DNA of 64,000 nt from Thermoflexaceae bacterium (GTDB lineage Bacteria > Chloroflexota > Dehalococcoidia > Tepidiformales > Tepidiformaceae): the NCBI GenBank assembly GCA_015075555.1, contig JABTUD010000002.1:496001-560000 (forward strand). The letters are read 5' to 3'. Under the pieces are notes generated by a model. It was not told the DNA's origin and searched no databases. It worked only from the letters and a program-made list of their open reading frames with translations. Shown in pieces: positions 22,203 to 30,741 of this stretch (position 1 is the first letter of the stretch; each line of letters opens with the position of its first letter). The translations under genes and the position numbers were made by a program.

Positions 22203-25010
22203 TCAGGGAGCGGGCGGAAGAGGCGCCACCTGGACCCGGATTCCCCGGTCGATTGGCACGGGCTGCCACTGGACGGGCCAGTAGCGGAGATGCCCGTATC
22301 CCCCGGCGAAGTGCAGCCATTTGACCATGCCGGGCTCAAGGTCCATGGGACCGCGCCAGCCGGGGAACTGGTAGGGGTCCCAGCCGTTGTAGACGATGAC
22401 CTGGCCCGGCCTGGCCGACGGTGAGACCTTGGCGTGGACGCGGAACTCGCCGACATCGTTCCACACGCGCACCTCGGCGTCGTCGGCAATCCCAAGGCGA
22501 GCGGCGTCGGCGCTGTTGATTACGGCGTGCGGGCGCCCGCGGTGGGTTTCGAGCATGAGCTCGTTGGTGATGTTCATGGAGTGAATGCTCCAGCGGCTGT
22601 GCCCGCTGGTGAGCTCGAAAGGGTAGTCCCCGCCCATCTTCGGGCTTTCCTTGTGGCAGGGGAGAGCCTCGCCGGCTTCCATGAACCACTCCTGGTCGAT
22701 GTAGAACTGGGCACGGCCGGTGAGGGTCGGGTAGGGGATCTTCTTCTCGGTGTGCCAGCGCAGGGAGACGAAGGCGGTTCCGTGTTCGATATCCGAGGCC
22801 TGGTTGAGGGCGTGGGGCATGGTTTCGCCGATGTGGTCGATGCGGGCGAAGCCCTTTTCGCGGAGGCCCGCAAGGCCGATGCCGGGCTCAAGAGAGCCCG
22901 TGAGGGCGGTGTCGCGCATCCATTCCTCGACGAGTTGCTCTTCGGTCTGGAGGCCGTGGCTATAGCGTTGGCCGAGGTTTTCGAGCGACACCGGGAGGCC
23001 GTTGGCATCGTTGTAGCCGGAGAGGCCACGGGCGGCTGCGCGCTCCTCAATGACACGGGCAAGGAGGCCGAAGATCTCCCACTCGGGCTTTGACTCGCCG
23101 GCCGGGGGCGCGGCCCGATCAGAGAAAGTGAGGGCCTGGAGGTCGACGCTGGGCATGTGGAAGGTGAGCTTCTCGTAGTGCTGGGCGGCGGGCAGCACGT
23201 AGTCGGAGAGCATGGCAGTGGTGCTCAGGCGCCAGTCGACGGTGACGATGGTGCGGAGCTTCGGCCAGAGGTGCTCCAGGAGCTGGTTCTGGCCGCCGCG
23301 CTGGCGGCGAAGGAGATTGCCGCCAGCTTCGATGAGGACGCGAGGGGTGGCTTCGGGCCCAGGACGGGCAACCCCCTGCCACCAGCCACGGTCCACTGCC
23401 TCGTCAACGTAGGCGGAGAAGGGTCGCGTCATGGCGGGGTCGTTCCAGGCGGGGTTGTTCCAGTTCTCGCGGTAGCCGCAGTGGTAGTACCAGAAGAAGG
23501 CGGGGGGCACCATGCGCATCGCGCCCGCGCTGCTGAGCCGGGCGGCCATCTCGATGGCTGCTGCCTCATCGGTCATTGCCGGGTCCTCGGCGCGAAGGGC
23601 GGCGCGGATGCCGGCGACCATCTGCTCGCGCCCGGCGAGGGCACGTTCGGCGGCTTCGATTCCAGGGCCCTGCTTGGCGCTCATGATGTTGGGGCCATCG
23701 AAGTTGGCGAGGGACCAACTCCACATGCCGGCGCCGGTACGCCCCCAATTCCCGGTGAGGGCGAGGAGGAGGAGCATGGAACGCTCCATCAGGTCGCCGT
23801 GGTAGTGCTTCACAAGGCTCATGCCGCGTTCCACGAAGGTGCGCCGCGAGGCAACCTTTCGGGCAAGCATGCGGATGACATCGGGGTGGACGCCGCAGGC
23901 TTCCGAGGCGGCTCCGGGGGCGTAGCCAGAGAGGCGGTCGCGGAGGAGGTCGAAGACTGTCCCGGCCTCGACGGTGACGCCATCCCTGGTCTCGATGAGC
24001 GCGGACCCGCTGAGAAGGGGGGAGGCGCTGGCCGAAGCGAGGCTGTCGCGGGGGGCTGGCTGCACGGTTCCATCGCCGGCGAGCCAGTAGAACTGGTTGT
24101 CGCGGCCGCCTTCGCGGCAGTCGCTTTCGCGGAGGAAGCGCCCGGTGTCGCGCCTGACGAGGAGCGGCAGATCGGTCTGTTCGCGCACGAAGATGGGATC
24201 GAAGAGGCCCTCATCGAGGATGACGCGGCACATGGAGAGGACGAGGGCGGCGTCGGAACCGATCTTCACGGGGACGAAATAATCGGCGTGGGAGTGGGAG
24301 GGACTGCAGTCGGGGGCGATGAGGACGACCTCGGCGCCGCGGTAACGCGCTTCCGAGATGAAGTGATACAGGGGGATGCCGGTGTAGGCGGGATTGGAGT
24401 ACCAGAAGAGGATGAGCTCTGACTGGAACTTGGATTCGGGGCTGATGGCGTTGTGGAACTTCCCCCAGGTGATGAACTGCCCGTGGGAGAAGTCGTTGAT
24501 GTCGCCGTTTATATCGGTGGAGTTGATGCCAAGGAGTTCGCTGAAGAGCCTGGAGGCGGACCAGCCGGCGGTGATGCCGCCTTCGGCGGCGCTTGTCAGG
24601 CGGAGGATCGAGTCAGGGCCTTCGGTCTCGATGGTGTCGAGTATCGAATCGGCGATCTCACCGAGGGCGGTATCCCAGGAGACGCGCTGCCAGCGGCCCT
24701 CGCCCCGCTCCCCGGCTCGCTTCAGGGGAAAAAGGACGCGCTCGTCACCGGTCAGGGTCCTCGACCAGCCGGCGCCCTTCTGGCAGCCCATGGGGTTGCG
24801 GTCGGGGACCCCGGGGACGAGGACAGGCAAGGTGCCGGACGTTTCTTCCCGTTGAACCTTGCCGTCGCGGACGTAGACGCGATAGAGGCAGTTGCCGGGG
24901 TAGCAATCGACGCAGTGGGTGCCCCAGGCGAAGGAGTCCCATTGCCAGCGGTCGCGGTAGCCGGGGCCGGTGGAGGGGGTGGGGGCGATGGACGGAGCAT
25001 TGCGGGTCAT
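22203..25010 (-). CDS. Type II DMSO reductase-family molybdopterin oxidoreductase, catalytic subunit
   Basis: From the ATG at 25010 (AGGAGG eight bases upstream) it has 935 residues. The N-terminal iron-sulfur motif is His32-x3-Cys36-x4-Cys41-x34-Cys76, close to the His/Cys set of NarG. The molybdenum-ligand Asp of type II enzymes aligns with Asp173 (INDFSHGQFITWG), with the spacing to TWG seen in NarG. Later blocks include RYRGAEVVLIAPDCSPS, GMSLVKHYHGDLM, the cofactor-binding end region SGHSRWSIHSMNI and GWDPYQFPGWRG. Relatives oxidise or hydroxylate hydrocarbons (ethylbenzene, steroid C25) or reduce oxyanions, normally as alpha-beta-gamma complexes. No iron-sulfur beta or cytochrome b gamma gene lies nearby, and no Tat signal is visible. 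Substrate unknown. Confidence 0.85.
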   Translation of the reverse strand: MTRNAPSIAPTPSTGPGYRDRWQWDSFAWGTHCVDCYPGNCLYRVYVRDGKVQREETSGTLPVLVPGVPDRNPMGCQKGAGWSRTLTGDERVLFPLKRAGERGEGRWQRVSWDTALGEIADSILDTIETEGPDSILRLTSAAEGGITAGWSASRLFSELLGINSTDINGDINDFSHGQFITWGKFHNAISPESKFQSELILFWYSNPAYTGIPLYHFISEARYRGAEVVLIAPDCSPSHSHADYFVPVKIGSDAALVLSMCRVILDEGLFDPIFVREQTDLPLLVRRDTGRFLRESDCREGGRDNQFYWLAGDGTVQPAPRDSLASASASPLLSGSALIETRDGVTVEAGTVFDLLRDRLSGYAPGAASEACGVHPDVIRMLARKVASRRTFVERGMSLVKHYHGDLMERSMLLLLALTGNWGRTGAGMWSWSLANFDGPNIMSAKQGPGIEAAERALAGREQMVAGIRAALRAEDPAMTDEAAAIEMAARLSSAGAMRMVPPAFFWYYHCGYRENWNNPAWNDPAMTRPFSAYVDEAVDRGWWQGVARPGPEATPRVLIEAGGNLLRRQRGGQNQLLEHLWPKLRTIVTVDWRLSTTAMLSDYVLPAAQHYEKLTFHMPSVDLQALTFSDRAAPPAGESKPEWEIFGLLARVIEERAAARGLSGYNDANGLPVSLENLGQRYSHGLQTEEQLVEEWMRDTALTGSLEPGIGLAGLREKGFARIDHIGETMPHALNQASDIEHGTAFVSLRWHTEKKIPYPTLTGRAQFYIDQEWFMEAGEALPCHKESPKMGGDYPFELTSGHSRWSIHSMNITNELMLETHRGRPHAVINSADAARLGIADDAEVRVWNDVGEFRVHAKVSPSARPGQVIVYNGWDPYQFPGWRGPMDLEPGMVKWLHFAGGYGHLRYWPVQWQPVPIDRGIRVQVAPLPPAP

Positions 25011-25185
25011 GCGGGGGCCTCCTGGGCGGGCACAGGTTAGCATCGCATGCCGCCCGTGGGCACTCGTGGCCCGGGCATCGGGCAAGGCATCCGGGAGACG
25101 GCGACGGAAGCGGGCCCGGGGAGCGCCTTCGAGTGGCGTTCACGGGCAAAACACGGTATGAATTGGCCTCGTAGAGGGGGTGGGA

Positions 25186-26814
25186 ATGGAAGTCCTGCGT
25201 TCACGCCTCGACACGAGGTCGGAAGGGTACCAGTCCAACCGGGTGGCGATGCTGGAGAAGCTCGCCTATATCGAGACGCAGCTCGAGCTTGCGCGCGCGG
25301 GCGGTGGCGAACGCGCGATCGCGCGGCTCCGCTCGCGGGGGAAGATGCTCATTCGCGAACGGATAGAGATGCTGCTCGATCGGGACACGCCGTTCCTGGA
25401 ATTGAGCCCGCTGGCAGGATGGGGTTCGGAGTTCAATGTGGGCGGTGGCCTGACGATGGGGGTCGGGACGATCTCCGGGGTCGAGTGCATGATCCAGGGC
25501 AACGACCCGACGGTGGCAGGCGGCGCGATGACGACCTACGCCGCCAAGAAGATCATGCGGGCGCTGGAAGTGGCGCGGCAGAACAGGCTCCCTTACGTCC
25601 AGATGGTGGAGTCGGCGGGAGCGGACCTGCGCCGGTCCACGGATTCGGCCGAGGCGGAGATGGCGCGGCAGACGACGCACTTCGCCGAGAGTGGGCGTTT
25701 CTTCTACGACATCACGGAGCTTTCGGCGATGCGAACGCCGACGATGTCGATTGTGTTTGGCAGTTCGACGGCGGGCGGGGCGTACCAGCCGGGGATGTCG
25801 GACTACAACATCTTCATCCGCGGGAAGTCGAAGGTGTTCCTGGGTGGCCCGCCACTGGTGAAGATGGCGACGGGGGAGGAATCGAACGACGAGGACCTTG
25901 GCGGGGGCGAGCTGCACGCCACGAAGTCGGGCCTGGCTGACTATCTTGTCGATGATGAGCTGGCGGCAATCCGGAAAGCGCGCCAGGTAATCGCGCACTA
26001 CAACTGGCGGAAGCTAGGGCCCGGGCCGACGATGCCGCCAGACCCGCCGCTCTACGATGCAGAGGAACTGCTGGGAGTGGCTTCGCCCGACCTGCGCGTT
26101 CCGTTCGATATCCGGGAGGTGATTGCCCGGATTGTCGATGGCTCGCGGTTTGAGGAGTTCAAGCCGCTGTACGGGACCACGCTGGTGACCGGCTGGGCCT
26201 CCATTCACGGCTATCCGGTGGGGATCATCGGGAACAACGGGGTGCTTTTCTCGGACTCTTCGGAGAAGGCGACGCAGTTCATCCAGCTCTGCAACCAGGT
26301 CGACGTGCCCATCATCTTCCTGCAGAACATCACGGGATACATGGTGGGGCGGATCTACGAAGAGGGCGGGATCGTGAAGAACGGCGCGAAGATGATCAAC
26401 GCCGTCTCCAATTCGAACGTGCCGCACATTACGATCATCGTTGGGGCGAGCTACGGGGCGGGTAACTACGGGATGAGCGGCCGGGCATACAACACCCGGT
26501 TCGTCTTCTGCTGGCCGATTGCGAAGATCGCCGTCATGGGCCCGCAGCAGCTCGCGGGCGTGATGTCCATCGTGCGCCGTGGGCAGGCGGCCGGGGCGGG
26601 CGTGCCTTTCGACGAAGAGGAAGACGCGAAGATCCGGGCGGCGGTGGAAGACCGGAGCGAGAAGGAATCGCTGGCGCTTTTCGCCACGGGGCGCGTGGCT
26701 GATGACGGGATCATCGACCCGCGCGACACGCGCACGGTGCTTGGGCTGACGCTCTCAGCCGTCCACAACAACGAAGTTCGCGGTACCACAGGGTACGGCG
26801 TCTACCGGATGTGA
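25186..26814 (+). CDS. Acyl-CoA carboxylase, carboxyltransferase (beta) subunit
   Basis: I chose ATG 25186 over GTG 25180; GAGGGGG precedes both. The 542 residues form the two crotonase-like halves of biotin-dependent carboxyltransferases. ARLRSRGKMLIRERIEMLLD, GSSTAGGAYQPGMSDYN, FLGGPPLVKMATGEE and LQNITGYMVGR are visible. AGGAY-x-P-x-MSD and GGPPLVK-x-ATGE are characteristic of the methylcrotonyl-CoA/geranyl-CoA carboxylase branch more than of PccB. It moves carboxybiotin's CO2 to the acyl-CoA. The alpha subunit gene follows five bases later. A leucine or acyclic-terpenoid pathway is suggested but not proven. Confidence 0.9.
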   Translation: MEVLRSRLDTRSEGYQSNRVAMLEKLAYIETQLELARAGGGERAIARLRSRGKMLIRERIEMLLDRDTPFLELSPLAGWGSEFNVGGGLTMGVGTISGVECMIQGNDPTVAGGAMTTYAAKKIMRALEVARQNRLPYVQMVESAGADLRRSTDSAEAEMARQTTHFAESGRFFYDITELSAMRTPTMSIVFGSSTAGGAYQPGMSDYNIFIRGKSKVFLGGPPLVKMATGEESNDEDLGGGELHATKSGLADYLVDDELAAIRKARQVIAHYNWRKLGPGPTMPPDPPLYDAEELLGVASPDLRVPFDIREVIARIVDGSRFEEFKPLYGTTLVTGWASIHGYPVGIIGNNGVLFSDSSEKATQFIQLCNQVDVPIIFLQNITGYMVGRIYEEGGIVKNGAKMINAVSNSNVPHITIIVGASYGAGNYGMSGRAYNTRFVFCWPIAKIAVMGPQQLAGVMSIVRRGQAAGAGVPFDEEEDAKIRAAVEDRSEKESLALFATGRVADDGIIDPRDTRTVLGLTLSAVHNNEVRGTTGYGVYRM

Positions 26815-26818
26815 CCCG

Positions 26819-28798
26819 ATGAAGCGAATAAGCAGGCTGCTCGTCGCGAACCGCGGCGAAATCACCCGGCGCATCATGCGCACTGCCCGTGAGATGGGGA
26901 TCGAGACGGTTGCCATCTACGCAGACCCCGATTCGCACGCCCCGTTCGTGCACGAAGCGGATGAAGCTATCGCCCTGGGCGGCTCGACGGCGGCGGAGAC
27001 ATACCTGGACGTGGCGAGGGTGATCGATGCCGCGCGGAGGTCTGGCGCGGACGCCATCCACCCGGGATACGGGTTCCTTTCGGAGAATGCGGGATTCGCG
27101 CGCGCGGTTGTGGAAGCGGGCCTCACCTGGGTTGGGCCATCGCCGGAGGCGATCGCTGCCATGGGCGACAAGCTGGCGGCAAAGCGGCTGATGATGGCCG
27201 CGGGCGTGCCAACGCTGCCAAGCACAGAAGTTCCCGCGGACGGGAGGGCCGATCTCCAGGCCATCGCGGCGCCGATCGGGCTGCCAGTGCTGGTGAAGGC
27301 GGCCGCGGGCGGCGGCGGCAAGGGAATGCGGATTGTCCGCAGCACAGCAGAACTGGCGGAGGCGGTGGCCGGGGCGCAGCGCGAGGCCCTGGGCGCATTC
27401 GGCAACGGGACCGTGTTCCTGGAGAGGTACCTGGAGGCGCCGCGGCACGTGGAGATCCAGGTGCTGGGGGATTCGCACGGGAACCTGATCCACTGTTTCG
27501 AGCGGGAATGTTCCATCCAGAGGCGGCACCAGAAGATCATCGAGGAGGCGCCTTCGCCGGCGATGACGCCAGAGCTGCGGGAGCAGATGGGTCTCGCGGC
27601 GGTGACGGCGGCGCAGGCAATCGGATACACCTCGGCGGGAACGGTGGAGTTCCTGCTCGACACGAACGGTCAGTTCTACTTCCTGGAGGTGAACACGCGC
27701 CTGCAGGTGGAGCACCCGGTGACGGAGGCGATCACGGGGCTGGACCTGGTGCGCGAGCAGATCAGGATCGCGCAGGGCGAACGGCTGGATGTGCACCAGG
27801 GGGACCTGGCGATCAGGGGCCACGCCATTGAGGCGCGGCTCTACGCGGAGGACCCGGCAAACGGCTTTCTGCCGGCGACGGGGACCGTACTGGCGTGGGA
27901 AGAGCCAAAGGATTCGCCCGCGCGCTTCGACTCGGGCGTCGAGACGGGTTCCGATGTGTCGCTGCATTTCGACCCGATGCTGGCCAAGGTGATCGTGCAT
28001 GCGCCGAATCGAACGGAGGCGGCTCTACGGCTGGCGCGAGTCCTGGAGCGAACGCGAATCCACGGGGTGACCACGAACCGCGACTTCCTGGTGGCCACGC
28101 TGCGCCACCCGGCCTTCCTGGCGGGAGACACGACAACAGCGTTCATCGAGAAGCACGATCCTGCGCGGGTGCGCAGGCCCGCGGAGAACGAGGTGCGGGC
28201 GGCGGCGCTGGCGGTTGCCCTGAAGTCCCAGGACGAGCGGCGGCGGGGTGCTTCTCTCATGCGCACGCTGCCATCGGGGTGGCGCAACAACCCGAGCCAG
28301 ATGCAGCAGACGGTCTTCACGCACCAGGGCGAAGAAGTGAAGACGGGCTACCTGGCGCAACGCGACGGGAGCTTCGATTACGAGGTGGCGGGCGTGCGCG
28401 GTTCGGCGCGGCTCCACCGGGCGGATGGCGACCTGGTGGATGTTGAAATCGACGGTTCGCGGCGGGTGCTGGCAGTCGCGCAGCGGGGGAGCCAGTTCTG
28501 GGTCCAGGGAGCATCGGGGGAGGTGCAGCTGACCGAGCTCCCACGATTCCCGGACAGCGAGCAGGAGGAAGTGGCCGGAGGCTACGCCGCGCCAATGCCG
28601 GGGAAGATCGTGTCGATCCACGTCGAACCGGGCGATGCGGTTACCCGCGGGCAGCTGCTGATGGTGATGGAAGCGATGAAGATGGAGCACCGGATCACGT
28701 GCGTGGAGGAGTCGGCGAAGGTGACCGAGGTGCGCGTCGCGAAGGGTGACCAGGTGGAGGCCGGGCAGATGCTGGTGGTGGTCGAGGGCAGCGGCTGA
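26819..28798 (+). CDS. Acyl-CoA carboxylase, biotin carboxylase/carrier (alpha) subunit
   Basis: A 659-residue alpha subunit. Residues 1-445 are the biotin carboxylase: LLVANRGEITRRIMRTAREM, the ATP-grasp loop KAAAGGGGKGMRI, the RHVEIQVLGDSHGNL and EVNTRLQVEHPVTE motifs. A linker follows, then a biotinyl domain at the C-terminus with the attachment lysine at about 621 in EAMKMEH. Size and fused carrier match methylcrotonyl-, geranyl- or propionyl-CoA carboxylase alpha subunits. It carboxylates biotin with bicarbonate and ATP and serves the beta subunit encoded directly upstream. The next gene is convergent, so the operon ends here. Confidence 0.93.
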   Translation: MKRISRLLVANRGEITRRIMRTAREMGIETVAIYADPDSHAPFVHEADEAIALGGSTAAETYLDVARVIDAARRSGADAIHPGYGFLSENAGFARAVVEAGLTWVGPSPEAIAAMGDKLAAKRLMMAAGVPTLPSTEVPADGRADLQAIAAPIGLPVLVKAAAGGGGKGMRIVRSTAELAEAVAGAQREALGAFGNGTVFLERYLEAPRHVEIQVLGDSHGNLIHCFERECSIQRRHQKIIEEAPSPAMTPELREQMGLAAVTAAQAIGYTSAGTVEFLLDTNGQFYFLEVNTRLQVEHPVTEAITGLDLVREQIRIAQGERLDVHQGDLAIRGHAIEARLYAEDPANGFLPATGTVLAWEEPKDSPARFDSGVETGSDVSLHFDPMLAKVIVHAPNRTEAALRLARVLERTRIHGVTTNRDFLVATLRHPAFLAGDTTTAFIEKHDPARVRRPAENEVRAAALAVALKSQDERRRGASLMRTLPSGWRNNPSQMQQTVFTHQGEEVKTGYLAQRDGSFDYEVAGVRGSARLHRADGDLVDVEIDGSRRVLAVAQRGSQFWVQGASGEVQLTELPRFPDSEQEEVAGGYAAPMPGKIVSIHVEPGDAVTRGQLLMVMEAMKMEHRITCVEESAKVTEVRVAKGDQVEAGQMLVVVEGSG

Positions 28799-28942
28799 GG
28801 AGCAGGCGGCCGGGGCGCCACGCCCACGCCGGGGTGAGGCTGGTTGCCGCTTCCATGCGCCCTGCCGTTCGAACCCGCACTGCAGGGCGGCGGGCCGCGG
28901 GCGACGAGGCCTCAGGGGAGCCCCGAGCCCGGTGGATTGGTG

Positions 28943-29692
28943 CTAAGACATTGTCAGGCCGCCGGAAACGCTAATCGCCTGGCCGGTGACGAAGCTGGCC
29001 GCGGGCGAGGCGAGGAAGGCGACCATGGCAGCAACCTCGGCGGGGCGGGCGGGGCGGCGCGATGGGATGAGGCGCATGAACGACGCCCAACCTTCGGGGG
29101 AAAGCCCGGGAGGCGGGTCCGGCGATTCGCGCATGGGGCCAAGGCAGACGGTGTTGACGGTAATGCCATCGCGGGCGACTTCGCGGGCGAGCGACTTCGA
29201 GAAGGCGATGACGGCGGCCTTGGTGCCGGACTGAACGGTCTCCATGGTCGCGCCTATCTTCCCGGAGTCGGAAACCAGGCTGATGATCCGCCCATAGCGG
29301 GCGGGGATCATGTGGGCCAGCGTGGCGCGCGTGGTGTAGAGCACGCCCTTGAAGTTGACGGCAATCATGCGGTCCCAGGCGTCCTCGCTGTCTTCCGTGA
29401 AGCGGCGCAGGTGATCATGGGAGAAGCAGTTGACGAGCACGTCGATGCGGCCAAGCTGACCGGCAGCATCTTGAACCGCGCGTTCGACCAGGGGGCGGCC
29501 GGTGACATCAGCGGGAAAAAAGTGGGCTGTTGCGCCGCTTTCGCGGAGGCGGCGGGCAAGGGCTTCGCCCTCGGGGGCGCGGCGGGCGCTGATGGCGAGG
29601 CTGGCGCCCCGGGCAGCAAGCTCTTCGCAGATGGCGACCCCGGCGGTTCCGAGGGCGCCGAACACGAGCGCGTTCTGTCCTCTCAAGTCCAT
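28943..29692 (-). CDS. SDR-family protein with catalytic Tyr replaced by Gln
   Basis: From ATG 29692 it has 249 residues; a GTG at 29701 is an alternative start. It has the SDR outline (IDVLVNCFSHDHLRR, YGRIISLVSDSGKIGATM, DGITVNTVCLGPM, VTGQAISVSGGLTM). In the catalytic motif the Tyr is replaced: the sequence is ETVQSGTKAAV, giving Gln154 with Lys158 kept. The dinucleotide loop is also unusual (VFGALGTAGVAI instead of TGxxxGIG), and the usual NNAG is VNCFS. Overall it resembles BadH-like hydroxyacyl-CoA dehydrogenases. Loss of the Tyr argues against normal reductase activity. It is the last gene of the nine-gene minus-strand run. Confidence 0.82.
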   Translation of the reverse strand: MDLRGQNALVFGALGTAGVAICEELAARGASLAISARRAPEGEALARRLRESGATAHFFPADVTGRPLVERAVQDAAGQLGRIDVLVNCFSHDHLRRFTEDSEDAWDRMIAVNFKGVLYTTRATLAHMIPARYGRIISLVSDSGKIGATMETVQSGTKAAVIAFSKSLAREVARDGITVNTVCLGPMRESPDPPPGLSPEGWASFMRLIPSRRPARPAEVAAMVAFLASPAASFVTGQAISVSGGLTMS

Positions 29693-29709
29693 GCCAGCCA
29701 CCCGGGCGG

Positions 29710-30117
29710 TCAGGCCTGGCCGGCCGTACTGCCGGCTTCGCCGAAGACAGCATTGGCCACGCCGAGGCCCTCGATAGCGGCGGGGAACCCGGCATAGACA
29801 GAGACCTGGAAGATGGCCTCGCAGATCTCAGCACGAGTCAGGCCCAGGTTCAGCCCGGCAACGATGTAGGCGCGGAGTTGGCCGAGCCGGGAGAGAGCCG
29901 TGAGCGTGGCGATGGAGATCAGCGCGCGCTGCTTGAGTTCGAGGCCGGGCCGTCCCCAGACATCGCCGAGGACGGTGGAGACGGAGAAGGCGCTCCAGTC
30001 AGCGGCGATCTCGGCGGGGTACTCGAAGCGGGGCGCCGTGGCGGCAGCCCCGGGAGGGAACATCTGCGCGGCGACCTGCATGCCGCGTGCGAGGCGTGGG
30101 TCAGGCTGGGCTGTCAT
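29710..30117 (-). CDS. Carboxymuconolactone decarboxylase family protein
   Basis: The ATG at 30117 has AGGAGG nine bases upstream; a TTG at 30123 is too close to it. The 135-residue all-helical protein follows the 4-carboxymuconolactone decarboxylase pattern: LELKQRALISIATLTALSRL, LRAYIVAGLNLGLTRAEI and QVSVYAGFPAAIEGLGVA. There is no CxxC peroxidase pair of the AhpD kind, so a lyase or isomerase-type role is more likely. It lies 17 bases upstream of the SDR-like gene and probably acts in the same catabolic pathway as the other genes of the run. Confidence 0.8.
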   Translation of the reverse strand: MTAQPDPRLARGMQVAAQMFPPGAAATAPRFEYPAEIAADWSAFSVSTVLGDVWGRPGLELKQRALISIATLTALSRLGQLRAYIVAGLNLGLTRAEICEAIFQVSVYAGFPAAIEGLGVANAVFGEAGSTAGQA

Positions 30118-30204
30118 GGGCAAGTGCCTCCTGTGGCGGGGTGGATGGCCGCGAGCAATGACGCGGGCGCGGGCCGGGCGCGACCCCGCCTCACCAGCGG
30201 CAGT

Positions 30205-30696
30205 CTACGCAGGGGAAAGAATGAAGACGCTGAACTCGCGATCGCTGTACTTCTGGAAATGGCCCCAGAGGGGGAAGTGTTCGGTGAGGTTGGGCCAGAG
30301 CCTCGCCCTCTCTTCGCCAGTGACCTTGCGAGCGTTTACTGCCCAGCGGCGGTCGTGGAGTTGCAGCCAGCCGCGAGGGGTCTTGTCGAGGTTGAGGGCC
30401 CAGTGGGGGTGCATGCTGAGGCCAGCAAGGGAGCCAACGACGATGATGTCGTCGCCGCGGGCAAGGTAGTTGATGGCGGTGGTCACTTCCCTGCCCGACT
30501 TGCGGCCGATGGTGGTGAGGACGATGGTGGGGCCGCCCTGGGTGGCGTCCTCGCCCTGGCCACCGCTCTCGCGGTAGCGGCGGGCGTGATCAAGCCCGGC
30601 GGCGCGGATGATGCCGTGGTCGCGTGCCGCAAGCAGGGCCTGCCAGGCCTCGTCGGTCATGAAGTCGGGCTTAGGGATTTCCTGTGTGCCTGCCAT
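30205..30696 (-). CDS. Deazaflavin (F420)-dependent nitroreductase-family protein (Ddn-like)
   Basis: A 163-residue split-barrel protein of the DUF385/Ddn family. The diagnostic stretch GPTIVLTTIGRKSGREV is followed by DDIIVVGSLAGLSMHPHW, NLDKTPRGWLQLHDRRWAV and ARKVTGEERARLWPNL. In characterised members these residues bind the F420 phosphate tail and ring. It suggests that the organism makes F420, consistent with Actinobacteria or Chloroflexota, although some relatives bind other cofactors. AGGAGGAACC precedes the start. Neighbours on both sides are in the same orientation. Confidence 0.83.
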   Translation of the reverse strand: MAGTQEIPKPDFMTDEAWQALLAARDHGIIRAAGLDHARRYRESGGQGEDATQGGPTIVLTTIGRKSGREVTTAINYLARGDDIIVVGSLAGLSMHPHWALNLDKTPRGWLQLHDRRWAVNARKVTGEERARLWPNLTEHFPLWGHFQKYSDREFSVFILSPA

Positions 30697-30741
30697 TGCT
30701 GGTTCCTCCTTTGGCTGTGGCGTGTTGAGCAGTGGGGGCGG

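Noticed and set aside
23157-24422. A 421-codon plus-strand frame inside the molybdoenzyme
   Set aside because: It is the complement of the minus-strand molybdoenzyme, which has clear cofactor and ligand motifs over the same stretch.
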